The notes: generated from the sequence alone by a model not told the origin. 36,704 nt of DNA from Oscillospiraceae bacterium (GCA_017541825.1 JAFXYJ010000123.1:1-36704), one strand, 5' to 3'. Shown: positions 6,561 through 15,588, counted from the stretch's first letter. Numbers and translations: made by a program.

Positions 6561-8456
6561 ATGAAAGAGAATTTGAAAACAATCATGAAAAAACGGGAGG
6601 GAGGTCCTTCCGGCGGATACACATGGTTCGGCGTGAAGATCGAGCTCCTGATCCGGCTCGCGATCGCGGCGGCGCTGTTTATCGCCGGGCTGATCGTTTC
6701 CAACTCGACGACGTTCATGCTGCTGAGCTTTCTCATAGCGGGGTATGACGTCATTTTCCGCGCGCTCGTACGGATCGCCAACGAGAAAACCTTCGGCGAG
6801 GAGCTGATCATCACGCTGGCGGCGGCGCTGGCGTTCGTGATCAACGCGGGCTATGAAGCGGCGGCGGTCATGATCATTTATCAGGCCGGTTTTGCTCTGC
6901 GCGCCTATGCCATGGAGATCACCCGCAACAATCTGGAGGACCGCGTCATCCAGTTACCGGCTGAATTCACCGTACTGCGGGACGATGAGAAGGTGACCAT
7001 CGATTCCACCGATATTCAGGTCGACGAGATACTGATCGTTCAACCCGGCGATACGGTCCCCGTCGACTGTGAGGTCACCATGGGCGAATCCTCCGTGGAC
7101 CTGTTCGCTCTGCTCGGACATACCAGCAACCGCGAGGTCCGGGAGGGCGACGCCATCTCCGCCGGCGCAGTCAATGTCAGCGCGGAGATCCGCGTGCGCG
7201 CCACCTCCACGCTCAACGATTCCGCCTTTGCCCAGGCCATGGCCGCCGTATCGGACGAAAACTCGATGCCCAGCGCTGTGGAGACCTCCATCGGTAGGTA
7301 CAGCGCCGTCTTCGCGCCCTTCACCATCGGGATCTGCATCCTGGTGGCGCTGGTGCTGATGATCTTTACGAGCGTTTCCACGGAGGAGGCGATCCACAGG
7401 GCGCTGATCGTGCTGATCATTGCCTGCCCGACGGCCATGTGGGTACCGATCCCGCTTATCTACCTGGCCGGACTGTTCCGCTCTTTGAAGCACGGCGTGG
7501 CCGTCAAGGGCGCCGCGGTGCTCGATTCGGTCTCCAAGACCGGTGCGGTGGTGTTCGACAAGGACGATCTGCTCTCCTCGGAAGAGTTCCGCGTATCGGC
7601 TGTCCGTTCGGACAAGCTCGATCCCAATGTCCTGCTCAAGGTCGCCGCCCACGCCGCCATCGGCTCCTCCCGCAGCGAATCCGTTGCCATCGTCAACGCC
7701 TATGAGGGCATCATCGACAACTCCCTGATCCAGCGCTTTGAGGAGATCGGCAGCGGTATCGCGGCCGTCATCGACGGCGTCGTCATCACCATGGGCGGAC
7801 AGAGCACGATGGCGCGTCTCGGCGTCACGATCCCCAGCGGGGAAGAGGGCGATCCCTATACGATCTTCCTGGCGCTCAACGGCCGCTACGCGGGCAGCAT
7901 CCAGCTCACCCGGACGATCCGTACCGACGCCCAGAAGACCGTCAACAGCATCGAGGCCTCCGGCTGCGACTGCATCATGCTCTCGGACGACACACCGGAA
8001 AACACGAGACTGATCGCCGCTGCGGCGGGGATCCGTGAGTTCTACGGTCAGTGCACGCCGATGGATCATCTGGAAAAGCTGCAGGAGATCAAAGAACGCT
8101 ATCCTGTCAACAGCGTGCTGTATATCGGCACCGACACCACCGATACCTCCACGCTGGATGCGGCTGACATCGGCGTGTGCATCAACGGTCTGCGTTCGCC
8201 GATCGCCCTGCAGACCGGTTCCGTCGTCGTGCTCGACAGCGTGGCCGACTCGCTGACCGATGCGGTGGAGGCCGGTAAAGCCACCCGCAAAACCGTCCGC
8301 ACCACTCTGACCGCGGTCATCGTTATGAAATGCCTGCTCTTTGCGCTGTCCCTGTTCGGCATTACATACCAGATGTGGTTTGCCGCCATGGTCGACGTCA
8401 TCGTCGGCATGGCCGGGATCCTGTGCTCGACCTCCGTTTGGAAAAACAAAGAATAA
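6561..8456 (+). CDS. Degenerate P1B-type (Zn/Cd/Pb) ATPase homologue, probable pseudoenzyme
   Basis: The fold and order of segments match ZntA/CadA-type metal ATPases: helices, actuator domain, CPx helix, P/N domains and two final helices. Nearly every catalytic motif is changed. The actuator TGE is LGH (185-187). The membrane CPC is CPT (289-291). DKTGT is DKDDL (333-337), which keeps the Asp but loses the TGT. The N-domain SEHP-type motif reads SSRSES. The hinge GDGxNDxPxL reads GTDTTDTSTL (523-532). Features tied to the metal path remain, namely VMK in the penultimate helix and MVDV in the last. There is no N-terminal metal-binding domain. ATG 6561 follows GGGAG by seven bases; about 631 residues. 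The frame is intact over 1.9 kb, so this is a maintained protein rather than decay. Function unknown: a sensor, a scaffold or an altered transporter are possible. Confidence 0.82.
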   Translation: MKENLKTIMKKREGGPSGGYTWFGVKIELLIRLAIAAALFIAGLIVSNSTTFMLLSFLIAGYDVIFRALVRIANEKTFGEELIITLAAALAFVINAGYEAAAVMIIYQAGFALRAYAMEITRNNLEDRVIQLPAEFTVLRDDEKVTIDSTDIQVDEILIVQPGDTVPVDCEVTMGESSVDLFALLGHTSNREVREGDAISAGAVNVSAEIRVRATSTLNDSAFAQAMAAVSDENSMPSAVETSIGRYSAVFAPFTIGICILVALVLMIFTSVSTEEAIHRALIVLIIACPTAMWVPIPLIYLAGLFRSLKHGVAVKGAAVLDSVSKTGAVVFDKDDLLSSEEFRVSAVRSDKLDPNVLLKVAAHAAIGSSRSESVAIVNAYEGIIDNSLIQRFEEIGSGIAAVIDGVVITMGGQSTMARLGVTIPSGEEGDPYTIFLALNGRYAGSIQLTRTIRTDAQKTVNSIEASGCDCIMLSDDTPENTRLIAAAAGIREFYGQCTPMDHLEKLQEIKERYPVNSVLYIGTDTTDTSTLDAADIGVCINGLRSPIALQTGSVVVLDSVADSLTDAVEAGKATRKTVRTTLTAVIVMKCLLFALSLFGITYQMWFAAMVDVIVGMAGILCSTSVWKNKE

Positions 8457-8475
8457 CGGCACAGTATGGATAGAT

Positions 8476-8509
8476 AAAAAAAGAACAGCCTGACGGCTGT
8501 TCTTTTTTT
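8476..8509. terminator. Bidirectional terminator between ATPase-like gene and DHHW gene
   Basis: Stem AGAACAGCC/GGCTGTTCT with loop TGAC, preceded by an A-tract and followed by TTTTTTT. It serves both convergent genes. Confidence 0.9.
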
Positions 8510-8518
8510 ATCCCGCGT

Positions 8519-9640
8519 TTATCCCGCGAGCAGAGCGAGATTCGCGTCGGTACAGAAGTTTTCGAGGCTGTAGAGCACCAGCACCGAATCGATGCCGTTG
8601 GACTCGACATAATCACTGATCGACTCCCGGTAATAGCGCAGATCGATCAGATGGATCTGCGAATAGTGCGCGAGCAGAAACGGCACAAGGCAGTCTGTAT
8701 AGGAGTCGCGAACGATCAGCAGGGAAGGCAGATCGGTGTTCCCGGTCTCGATCACGGCAAGAGGCGTGTTGCCTCCGAGATAGAACCGGTATTTGTCCTT
8801 GGTCTGCAGCATGGTCTCGTCATACAAGACTCCGCTCACAGGTACGTCTGTGTCGTAACGCAGCACCCGGAGCTCCTGCGGGCTGTCCAGGAAGGTCTGC
8901 ATGCTGTCCGGTGATACCCAGAAAAAGCCGGAGGAAGAGTATGCGGTGCCGCAGAAAGCGTCTGAGACGGTCCTGATATCGAAAGACGACAGGGAGGCCG
9001 GCGTGAATCCCAGCGCCTCTGAGAGCGCTGTGTAGCCGTAGTAGGCGCCGAGGCTCGTCCAGTGATGGTCCGTGCGGTAATAGATGTACTCTTCCTTATG
9101 GGCTTTCAGCGTCGTGAGCAGATCCGCCGAGGCGGTGTGCGTACGGGTGCAGATCCGGTCGATCGCGGCGCGCTGACTGTCGTTTCGCACGCCCTCGGGC
9201 AGATACTCACGGTAAAGCTCCGCAGCGGAGGGGATGATCCCCAGCGTCACCGGTACTTTCAGGTTCTGCGTCAGATGTTCCACCGCCGCGCTCTGACGGT
9301 CCGTCACGGCGGGCGCAGGCATTTCAAAGGGCTCGAGCAGACGTTCGCCCTCACACAGAAAAACGCCGTTGTTTTCCTTTTTCCCCTGCAGCAGCTCCAG
9401 CCTTGCTTTCAGGCTGATCCACCTGTCGCGCAGCAGAAACTGATCGGCGCACCAGCTTTCCGCCTTCTGTGTGAACTCTCCGCGCAGCAGTGAGGAAACG
9501 GAGAAGGAGGGAAAAGTCTGCAGATACCGGTTTTCACTCTCCGAGAAGGCTTTATCAGGCAGTATGAGATTCCATACGAAGGCTGCGCCGAGAAACAGGA
9601 TGAACAGGACTGAGACCGCGAAATTGGCTCGTTTTGTCAT
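8519..9640 (-). CDS. DHHW-family (AlgJ/AlgX/DltD-like) exported protein, MBOAT partner
   Basis: A 373-residue protein with one N-terminal signal-anchor helix (about 7-28) and an extracytoplasmic SGNH-like domain. The family-defining TDHHWT is at about residues 190-195, and VRDSYTD, the candidate catalytic Ser block, is around Ser313. Proteins of this family work with membrane-bound O-acyltransferases to acetylate exported polysaccharide (AlgJ/AlgI systems). Its gene starts 12 bases after the stop of the MBOAT gene, with GAGGAGG before the ATG. The acceptor polymer cannot be told from the sequence. Confidence 0.85.
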   Translation of the reverse strand: MTKRANFAVSVLFILFLGAAFVWNLILPDKAFSESENRYLQTFPSFSVSSLLRGEFTQKAESWCADQFLLRDRWISLKARLELLQGKKENNGVFLCEGERLLEPFEMPAPAVTDRQSAAVEHLTQNLKVPVTLGIIPSAAELYREYLPEGVRNDSQRAAIDRICTRTHTASADLLTTLKAHKEEYIYYRTDHHWTSLGAYYGYTALSEALGFTPASLSSFDIRTVSDAFCGTAYSSSGFFWVSPDSMQTFLDSPQELRVLRYDTDVPVSGVLYDETMLQTKDKYRFYLGGNTPLAVIETGNTDLPSLLIVRDSYTDCLVPFLLAHYSQIHLIDLRYYRESISDYVESNGIDSVLVLYSLENFCTDANLALLAG

Positions 9641-9652
9641 TCTCTCGCCTCC

Positions 9653-11044
9653 TCAGAACCGGAAATAGAGGAACGGATTATAGGTGGCGTCCACAAGATA
9701 GGCCGTGCAGAGGATCAGCGCTGCGCCGACCAGCGCGGGCGTCAGCACAGACCGGAGAGGCTCGGAGAATTTCGCATAGCAGGCTTTCCCCAGCGGCGTC
9801 GCGGCAAGTACGGCGATCATGAATACCGCCAAATAAGAGCGGCCCCAGTAGATGTCGGCTGCATCAATAAAACCGTTTCCCCCGAAGCCCAGCATCGACC
9901 GCCAGTAGGCGCCCAGCGACGCCAGATCGTCGAGCTGGAAGATCATCCAGCCGAAAGCAGCCACTAAAACTGTATAAAAATGGCCGAAAACAGGCGTTTT
10001 TTGAAGAAATCGGATCAAAAATACTTTTTCCAGGATCAGGAAAAACGCGTAATACAGTCCCCATAAAAGGAAGGTCCAGTTGGCGCCGTGCCAGAGGCCG
10101 GTCAGCGCCCATACGATAAGGATATTGACGAGCTGACGGGGGAGGCCACGCCGATTGCCGCCCAGCGGGATATATAAATAGTCACGGAACCAGGTGCCGA
10201 GGGAGATATGCCAGCGCCGCCAGAACTCTGTCACGCTTTTGGCGATGTAGGGATAGTTGAAGTTTTCGAGGAACTCGAAGCCCAGCATACGGCCCAGACC
10301 GATCGCCATGTCCGAGTACCCGGAAAAATCAAAGTACAGCTGCAGCGAAAAGGCGAGGGCGCCCAGCCAGGCGCCGACGAAAGTGAGGCCGGACGCCGCG
10401 GCATAATGGTCCCACAGCGCGCCGATATTGTTGGCGATCAGCACTTTCTTGCACAGGCCGATCACAAACCTCCGCACACCGGAGGAAAACTGGCCGATAC
10501 TTTCATGCCGCGCGTCGAGCTGGTCGGAGATATCCTTGTACCGGACGATGGGCCCGGCGATCAGCTGCGGAAAAAGAGAAACAAAGGTGCCGAATTTGAT
10601 AAAATCGTACTGCGGCCTGGCGTCGCCCCGGTATACGTCAATGGGATAGGACATGCTCTGGAACGTGTAGAAGGAAATGCCAATGGGGAGCGAGAGCCCG
10701 GGGAGCGGCAGACCCGCGCCGGTGAGCCGGTTGAACGTGGCGGCCAGCAGGTCGGCGTATTTGAAAACGACGAGCAAAAGCAGGTTCACCGCCGTGTTGA
10801 CGGCAAGTACCGCTTTTGCTTTTTTCGGATCCTCCGTACGGCAGCCGGCGATGATCCGTCCGCTTGTATAATTCAGACAGATGGAAAAGAGCATCAAAAG
10901 GATGTATACCGGCTCGCCCCAGCCGTAAAACACCAGATTGGCGATGAAAAGCCAGACGTTCCGGTATTTGACGGGGGAGAGATAGTATACCGCCAGCACG
11001 ATCGGGAGGTAAAAGAAAAGAAAAACGACAGTTGAAAAGACCAT
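9653..11044 (-). CDS. MBOAT family O-acyltransferase (AlgI/PatA-like)
   Basis: A polytopic membrane enzyme of 463 residues that passes acyl groups across the membrane to cell-surface glycans. Family hallmarks are the N-terminal FYLPIVLAVYYL helix, the FYGWGEP stretch after the second helix, WRRWHISLGTWFRDYLYIPLGGN-like block (split here by position only), and the catalytic His319 in LWHGANW. It is followed by the DHHW gene in the same operon and preceded by a tyrosine recombinase gene ending 22 bases upstream. ATG 11044 follows GGAGA by five bases. Confidence 0.92.
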   Translation of the reverse strand: MVFSTVVFLFFYLPIVLAVYYLSPVKYRNVWLFIANLVFYGWGEPVYILLMLFSICLNYTSGRIIAGCRTEDPKKAKAVLAVNTAVNLLLLVVFKYADLLAATFNRLTGAGLPLPGLSLPIGISFYTFQSMSYPIDVYRGDARPQYDFIKFGTFVSLFPQLIAGPIVRYKDISDQLDARHESIGQFSSGVRRFVIGLCKKVLIANNIGALWDHYAAASGLTFVGAWLGALAFSLQLYFDFSGYSDMAIGLGRMLGFEFLENFNYPYIAKSVTEFWRRWHISLGTWFRDYLYIPLGGNRRGLPRQLVNILIVWALTGLWHGANWTFLLWGLYYAFFLILEKVFLIRFLQKTPVFGHFYTVLVAAFGWMIFQLDDLASLGAYWRSMLGFGGNGFIDAADIYWGRSYLAVFMIAVLAATPLGKACYAKFSEPLRSVLTPALVGAALILCTAYLVDATYNPFLYFRF

Positions 11045-11066
11045 TTCTGTCTCCGAAAAGACCGGA

Positions 11067-12065
11067 TCAGCGCTCCGGTTCGAATTTGCTCAATGGGTTC
11101 GCCTGGGCTGCCAGGCGCAGCTCGGAGTTGTCGATATGCGTGTAGATCTGCGTGGTGTTGAGGTTTTCGTGGCCGAGGATCTCCTGCAGGGTGCGCACAT
11201 CCACGCCGCTGGAGAGCATCAGCGTGGCCGCGGTGTGGCGCAGCTTGTGGGCCGAATACTTTTCGCTGTCGAGCCCGGCGCGCAGCAGGGATTTTTTTAC
11301 CATCGCGTGCAGTCCCTCGCGGGTGACGCGCGTCCGGCGGCTGGAGAGGAAGAGCGCGGTGCGGTCCACGGCGGCGATGGTTTTCCGCACCAGCAGGTAG
11401 TCGTTGATCGCCTGCGCGGTGGCGTCGTTGAGATAGACGATGCGTTCCTTGTTGCCCTTGCCGAGCACGCGCAGGTGGTCCGAGCGTATATCGGAGAGGT
11501 TGAGCCCCGCGATCTCGGAGATCCGCAGCCCGCAGTTCAAAAAGATGCACAGGATGCAGTAATCCCGTTCCTTATGCGCGCCGTCCACGGACTGCAGGAG
11601 CCGCTGGCTTTCTTCCAGCGTCAAATATCGCGGCAGGGCCCGCTTCGGCCGCGGCGAGTCCAGATCCTGGACCGGGTTTTCGCTCAGCAGCTTTGCCTTC
11701 ACGGTCAGATACTTGTAAAACCCGCGGATCGAGGACACCTTGCGGGCACGGGACGCGGCGTTGAGCCCGTATTCCTCGCTGCGGGCCTTTGTATACTTGG
11801 CCTTGTCACGGGACAGGAACGCCAGATAGTCATATACCTCGGCGAGCGTCACTTTGGAAACAAAATCGAGATCCACATCCATGATCGAAATATCGTCCAG
11901 CTCCGCAGACCGGGGGACAAGTCCGCGTTCGATCTTCAGATAGCGAAAGAAATTGCGAAGGTCCAGAAAATATTCGTCCACCGTTGCGCGCGAATGACCT
12001 TTGATCGTCTCGTGATATGTAAGATAATCCCGCAGGATCTGCGGAGACTCATCGCGATAATCCAT
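11067..12065 (-). CDS. Tyrosine recombinase of the XerC/XerD type
   Basis: A 332-residue site-specific recombinase. An N-terminal SAM-like core-binding domain is followed by a catalytic domain with all expected residues: Arg181 (CGLRISEI), Lys203 in GKGNKER, His273 and Arg276 in HKLRHTAA, His299 in LGHEN and Tyr308 in TTQIYTH. ATG 12065 follows a perfect GAGGTGA by five bases; the frame upstream is AT-rich and non-coding. A chromosome-dimer-resolution role is plausible because the second Xer-like protein of this window is altered, but no dif site was found next to it. No transposon genes or inverted-repeat ends flank it. Confidence 0.9.
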   Translation of the reverse strand: MDYRDESPQILRDYLTYHETIKGHSRATVDEYFLDLRNFFRYLKIERGLVPRSAELDDISIMDVDLDFVSKVTLAEVYDYLAFLSRDKAKYTKARSEEYGLNAASRARKVSSIRGFYKYLTVKAKLLSENPVQDLDSPRPKRALPRYLTLEESQRLLQSVDGAHKERDYCILCIFLNCGLRISEIAGLNLSDIRSDHLRVLGKGNKERIVYLNDATAQAINDYLLVRKTIAAVDRTALFLSSRRTRVTREGLHAMVKKSLLRAGLDSEKYSAHKLRHTAATLMLSSGVDVRTLQEILGHENLNTTQIYTHIDNSELRLAAQANPLSKFEPER

Positions 12066-12089
12066 GTAAATCACCTCGAAACGAATCAA

Positions 12090-12119
12090 AGTATAGCAGG
12101 GAGGGCAGAGAGGTGTCCA
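12090..12119 (-). promoter_or_regulatory. Sigma-A promoter for the recombinase-MBOAT-DHHW genes
   Basis: On the minus strand TGGACA (12114-12119), an 18-base spacer, and TATACT (12090-12095), about 25 bases before the recombinase ATG. Confidence 0.6.
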
Positions 12120-12132
12120 TTGGCAAATATAC

Positions 12133-12162
12133 CAAAAAATAAACAAAATAAAGATTTTGTTT
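12133..12162 (-). terminator. AT-only terminator after radA
   Basis: Minus-strand stem AAACAAAAT/ATTTTGTTT (9 bp, no strong GC pairs) followed by ATTTTTT. It lies 20 bases after the radA stop. The weak stem makes efficiency uncertain. Confidence 0.5.
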
Positions 12163-12181
12163 AATTCAGGGGAGGCTGAAA

Positions 12182-13543
12182 TCAGAAAACAACGGCATTT
12201 ACGGCTTCCCGGACGGTCCTGGCCGGCAGGAGCTGCAAACCCTCCGGCGGACGGATCCCCGTTCTGCAATGCGCCGGGATCACACATTTTTTGAATCCGA
12301 GACGCGAGATCTCCTGCAGACGCTGTTCGATGTTCGGTACGCTGCGCAATTCTCCTGTCAGACCCACTTCACCTACGGCGGCAAGATCGTCTCCGATCGG
12401 TCTGTCACGAAAGCTGGATGCCACGGCCAGTACGATCGCCAGATCCGCCGCGGGCTCGTCCAGCTCCAAACCGCCGATCACATTGACATAGGCGTCACAG
12501 CTGCCCACGTGCAGCCCGCCGATCTTTTCCAGCACTGCAAGCAGCAGCATCGTGCGGTTATAGTCCACACCGTTTGTGTTGCGGCGCGCCTGCGTCATAT
12601 TGGACGGCGTCAAAAGCGCCTGGATCTCGGTCAGGATCGGACGCGTGCCCTGCATCACACAGGTTACACATGTACCGGGGCTGTTGACCGGCCTGCCGGC
12701 CAGAAGCGTTTCAGAAGGATTAGGTACCTCACGAAGTCCGGCGCTGTTCATTTCAAAAACGCCGATCTCATTGGTCGAGCCGAAACGGTTTTTCGCCGAC
12801 CGCAATATCCTGTAGCTCGTCGAGCTGTCACCCTCAAAATACAGTACACAGTCCACCATATGCTCGAGCACCTTGGGGCCGGCAATGGCGCCTTCTTTAT
12901 TGACGTGGCCCACCACAAAGACCGTGATGCCGAAAGATTTGGCCAGGCGCATCAGCTGCATCGTGCAGTCCTTGACCTGGGCAACGCTGCCCGGCGCCGA
13001 AGGCAGATCGCTGTTGAACATCGTCTGTACGGAATCTATGATCAGCAGGTCCGGCTTCAGATCCTCCGTGTTCTGGATCACAGCGTCGATATCGGTTTCT
13101 GCGAGGACGAAAAGCTTCTCCCCCGCCACGCCAAGCCTGCCGGCCCGCATTTTGAGCTGCCGCTGGCTTTCCTCTCCGGTGACGTACAGGATCGTATGAT
13201 CCCCCAGACAGCCGCACATCTGCAGCAGCAGCGTGGATTTGCCGATGCCCGGCGCGCCTCCGAAGAGCACCAGCGAACCCCTTACCGCGTCGCCTCCCAG
13301 TACCCGGTCCAGCTCGTTCATGCCCGTCGTGAAACGAAGCTCTTCCTCTTCTTCCAGCTCAACGATCGGTCTGGGCCTGTTAGGACGACGTCCGATCGTC
13401 CTTTGGGATCCGTTTTTCCCGGGCGCTGCTACCGTGGGCGCTTCCTTGAGTGTATTCCAGGCGCCGCAGGCGGGGCATTGACCGGACCATTTGCCGGTCT
13501 CGTTGCCGCATTCGGTACAATAAAAAACAGTTTTCGTCTTCAA
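12182..13543 (-). CDS. radA: DNA repair protein RadA/Sms
   Basis: A RecA-like ATPase and DnaB-type branch-migration helicase acting in recombination intermediates. In order: a C4 zinc finger (CTECG...CPACG, within the first 30 residues), Walker A GGAPGIGKST, the RadA-specific KNRFGS motif, and a C-terminal Lon-protease-like domain with GGLELDEPAADLAI. The length of 453 residues is standard. TTG 13543 is chosen because it fits the usual N terminus and follows AGGAGAGG; it overlaps the cwlD stop as TTGA, indicating translational coupling. Confidence 0.95.
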   Translation of the reverse strand: MKTKTVFYCTECGNETGKWSGQCPACGAWNTLKEAPTVAAPGKNGSQRTIGRRPNRPRPIVELEEEEELRFTTGMNELDRVLGGDAVRGSLVLFGGAPGIGKSTLLLQMCGCLGDHTILYVTGEESQRQLKMRAGRLGVAGEKLFVLAETDIDAVIQNTEDLKPDLLIIDSVQTMFNSDLPSAPGSVAQVKDCTMQLMRLAKSFGITVFVVGHVNKEGAIAGPKVLEHMVDCVLYFEGDSSTSYRILRSAKNRFGSTNEIGVFEMNSAGLREVPNPSETLLAGRPVNSPGTCVTCVMQGTRPILTEIQALLTPSNMTQARRNTNGVDYNRTMLLLAVLEKIGGLHVGSCDAYVNVIGGLELDEPAADLAIVLAVASSFRDRPIGDDLAAVGEVGLTGELRSVPNIEQRLQEISRLGFKKCVIPAHCRTGIRPPEGLQLLPARTVREAVNAVVF

Positions 13544-14286
13544 AGGTGATCCTCTCCTGTGAGACGGCCCCGGAAAAAGGCCGCCATGACCATGGATAGC
13601 TTGATCTGAAAGGAAGCCGTTTCGAGTTCCCTGGCCTCCGCCGGATTGGACAGAAAGCCGCATTCGACAAGAACGGCCGGGCATTCCACGTGATTCATCA
13701 GGTATACGTCTTTGCCGATGAGCGCCGCGGCGCGGCGGTTTTCCGGCTGCAGAACGGCGGTAAAGCGTTCCTGCAATTGCGCTGCCGCCTGCCGGCTGGC
13801 CTCATCATCCGCATGAAAAACCTGCACGCCCCAAGGCTGCGGTGCCGGGTATTTGTTCTGGTGGATACTCAGAAGAAAACCGCCGTCCACAGCGTTGATC
13901 AGCGCGGCGCGCTCGCGTGTCTCCCATCTCTTACGCCCGGATATCGATGTGATCCCGTCCGGGTAATCGATCTGTTCCTTCTGACGGGTCATCACGGTAT
14001 CGACACCCAGGAACCGGGCAAGTTCGTATGTCGTTTGCGCGATCTGCCAATTGATGCGGCTCTCGCTCATGCCGGTGACGGACACAGCTCCTCCGTCGAT
14101 CCCGCCGTGTCCCGGGTCGATGATCAGCACCGATCTGACGCCGTCGGACGCGAGCGTCTCTCTGGGAGCGCGGCCGTCCTCCGCGCAGAATATTATGACA
14201 CAAATCCAGATGGATAGCAAGGCGTAAACTGCCCAGGCAGGTTCTTTGACGCGACCGAATATAATAAGACCGCCTCCCCCATTCAA
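13540..14286 (-). CDS. cwlD: N-acetylmuramoyl-L-alanine amidase CwlD (germination-type)
   Basis: An amidase_3-family enzyme. CwlD acts with PdaA to make muramic-delta-lactam in spore cortex, which marks it for germination lysins. There is an N-terminal signal-anchor helix (about 16-34), then DPGHGGIDGG with the first zinc His, TRERAALIN with the zinc Glu, SIHQNK with the second His, and the catalytic Glu in VECGFLSN. At 248 residues it matches CwlD rather than the larger cell-division amidases, and this choice fits a spore-former. The start (TTG 14286) lacks a clear Shine-Dalgarno and may be internal. It overlaps radA by 4 bases. Confidence 0.85.
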   Translation of the reverse strand: MNGGGGLIIFGRVKEPAWAVYALLSIWICVIIFCAEDGRAPRETLASDGVRSVLIIDPGHGGIDGGAVSVTGMSESRINWQIAQTTYELARFLGVDTVMTRQKEQIDYPDGITSISGRKRWETRERAALINAVDGGFLLSIHQNKYPAPQPWGVQVFHADDEASRQAAAQLQERFTAVLQPENRRAAALIGKDVYLMNHVECPAVLVECGFLSNPAEARELETASFQIKLSMVMAAFFRGRLTGEDHL

Positions 14287-14321
14287 TGGTATGAGAGCGG
14301 CGGCCTTTTCATACGGTCCGA

Positions 14322-15518
14322 TCAGCTTTCTCCGAGAAATCTCTCGAGCCGGTCCAGACCTTCTTTGATATTGTCCATTGAGGTGGCATAGGTCCAGCGA
14401 ACATATCCGCTGATGCCGAAGGCGTCACAGGGCACGACGGCCACCAGACCTTTTTCAAGAAACGCCATGGCGAAATCACCGGCGGTGCGGATCTCCGTGC
14501 CGCCCAGTGTCCGGCCGATGAGCTTTTCGATGTTCATCATCAGGTAGAAAGCCCCATCCGGCTTCAGGCAGCTCACGCCCTCGATGGAGTTGACGCGCGG
14601 GACCATGTAATCCCGGCGTTCCTCGAACACCCGGCGCATCTCCTCGACGGAATCCTGAGGCCCTAGCAGCGCTTCCTCCATCGCGGCCTGGTTCATGGCG
14701 CCGATGCCGCCGATCATGTGGCTGATACTGTTGGAAATGACCTTGGCCAGCTGCCTGTCGCCGCAGGCGGCGTAGCCGCAGCGCCAGCCGGTCATTGCGT
14801 AAGCCTTGGATACGCCGTTGATGACGATGGTGTGATTTTTGATCTCCTCGCCCAGAGACGCAACACTGACGAAATCCGCGCCGCCGTATACGAGACAGTA
14901 GTAGATCTCGTCGGCGATTATGTATAGATCGTGCCTGACGCATATATCCGCCAGTGCCTTGAGCTCCTCTTTCGTATAGACCATGCCGGTGGGGTTGCAG
15001 GGGTTGTTGAGCACGAGCGCCTTTGTCCTGTCGGTGATGGCGGCTTCGAGCTGCTGCGCTGTGATCTTGAAATGCTGGGAAGCCGGCGCAAAGACCTCCA
15101 CCGGGGTGCCGCCGGTCATTTTGATCTGCTCGTAATAACTTACCCAGTACGGCGCGGGCAGGATCACCTCGTCGCCGGGGTTGAGCAGCGCGGAAAACAC
15201 GGCAAAGAGGCAGGCTTTGGCACCGCTGGACACAATGATGGAGGTATAATCATAGTCCAGGCCGAAATCCTCTTTCAGACGCCTGGCGACGGCCTTGCGT
15301 ACGGGTACTGTGCCTGCGGCGGGGGTGTATTTTGTCATGCCGTTTTCGATCGCGCGGATACCGGCCTGCTTGATATGGTCGGGCGTATCAAAATCCGGCT
15401 CCCCTGCTCCGAAGCCTACAACAGGGATACCGTCGGCTTTCATCTGCTTGAACTTGGCGTCAACGGAGAGCGTCGCGGAGGGAGCGACAGAAGAATAGAT
15501 TCTGGACAATTCCTTCAT
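14322..15518 (-). CDS. Pyridoxal-phosphate aminotransferase, class I (aspartate aminotransferase-like)
   Basis: Fold-type I aminotransferase of 398 residues. The PLP lysine is Lys238 in the SKAYAMTGWR motif. Also visible are GAGEPDFDTP near the N terminus, NNPCNPTGMVY and DEIYY for cofactor contacts, and VRWTYATS with the substrate-carboxylate Arg near the C terminus. This is the AspC/AspB pattern, converting aspartate and 2-oxoglutarate to oxaloacetate and glutamate, though related aromatic or dual-specificity enzymes look alike. ATG 15518 follows GGGAGG by seven bases. It is separated from spoIVA by a terminator. Confidence 0.9.
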   Translation of the reverse strand: MKELSRIYSSVAPSATLSVDAKFKQMKADGIPVVGFGAGEPDFDTPDHIKQAGIRAIENGMTKYTPAAGTVPVRKAVARRLKEDFGLDYDYTSIIVSSGAKACLFAVFSALLNPGDEVILPAPYWVSYYEQIKMTGGTPVEVFAPASQHFKITAQQLEAAITDRTKALVLNNPCNPTGMVYTKEELKALADICVRHDLYIIADEIYYCLVYGGADFVSVASLGEEIKNHTIVINGVSKAYAMTGWRCGYAACGDRQLAKVISNSISHMIGGIGAMNQAAMEEALLGPQDSVEEMRRVFEERRDYMVPRVNSIEGVSCLKPDGAFYLMMNIEKLIGRTLGGTEIRTAGDFAMAFLEKGLVAVVPCDAFGISGYVRWTYATSMDNIKEGLDRLERFLGES

Positions 15519-15588
15519 TTTGAAGCCTCCCATTCATTGGTTGCATCATTATATGGCAGATAAGACAATATTTCAATAGTCAATTTGT

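Noticed and set aside
6954-8462. Long minus-strand open frame (502 codons) opposite the P-type ATPase-like gene
   Set aside because: The translation is His/Asp/Gly-rich with no domain, as expected for an antisense of GC-rich coding DNA. The plus-strand protein clearly matches a family.
11067-12065. Tyrosine recombinase as an integrase marking a mobile element
   Set aside because: No attachment-site duplication, excisionase, phage or conjugation genes lie nearby, and the protein looks like an XerC/D-type housekeeping enzyme.
12269-13549. Long plus-strand open frame (426 codons) opposite radA
   Set aside because: radA is unambiguous on the minus strand. The opposite translation has no domain.
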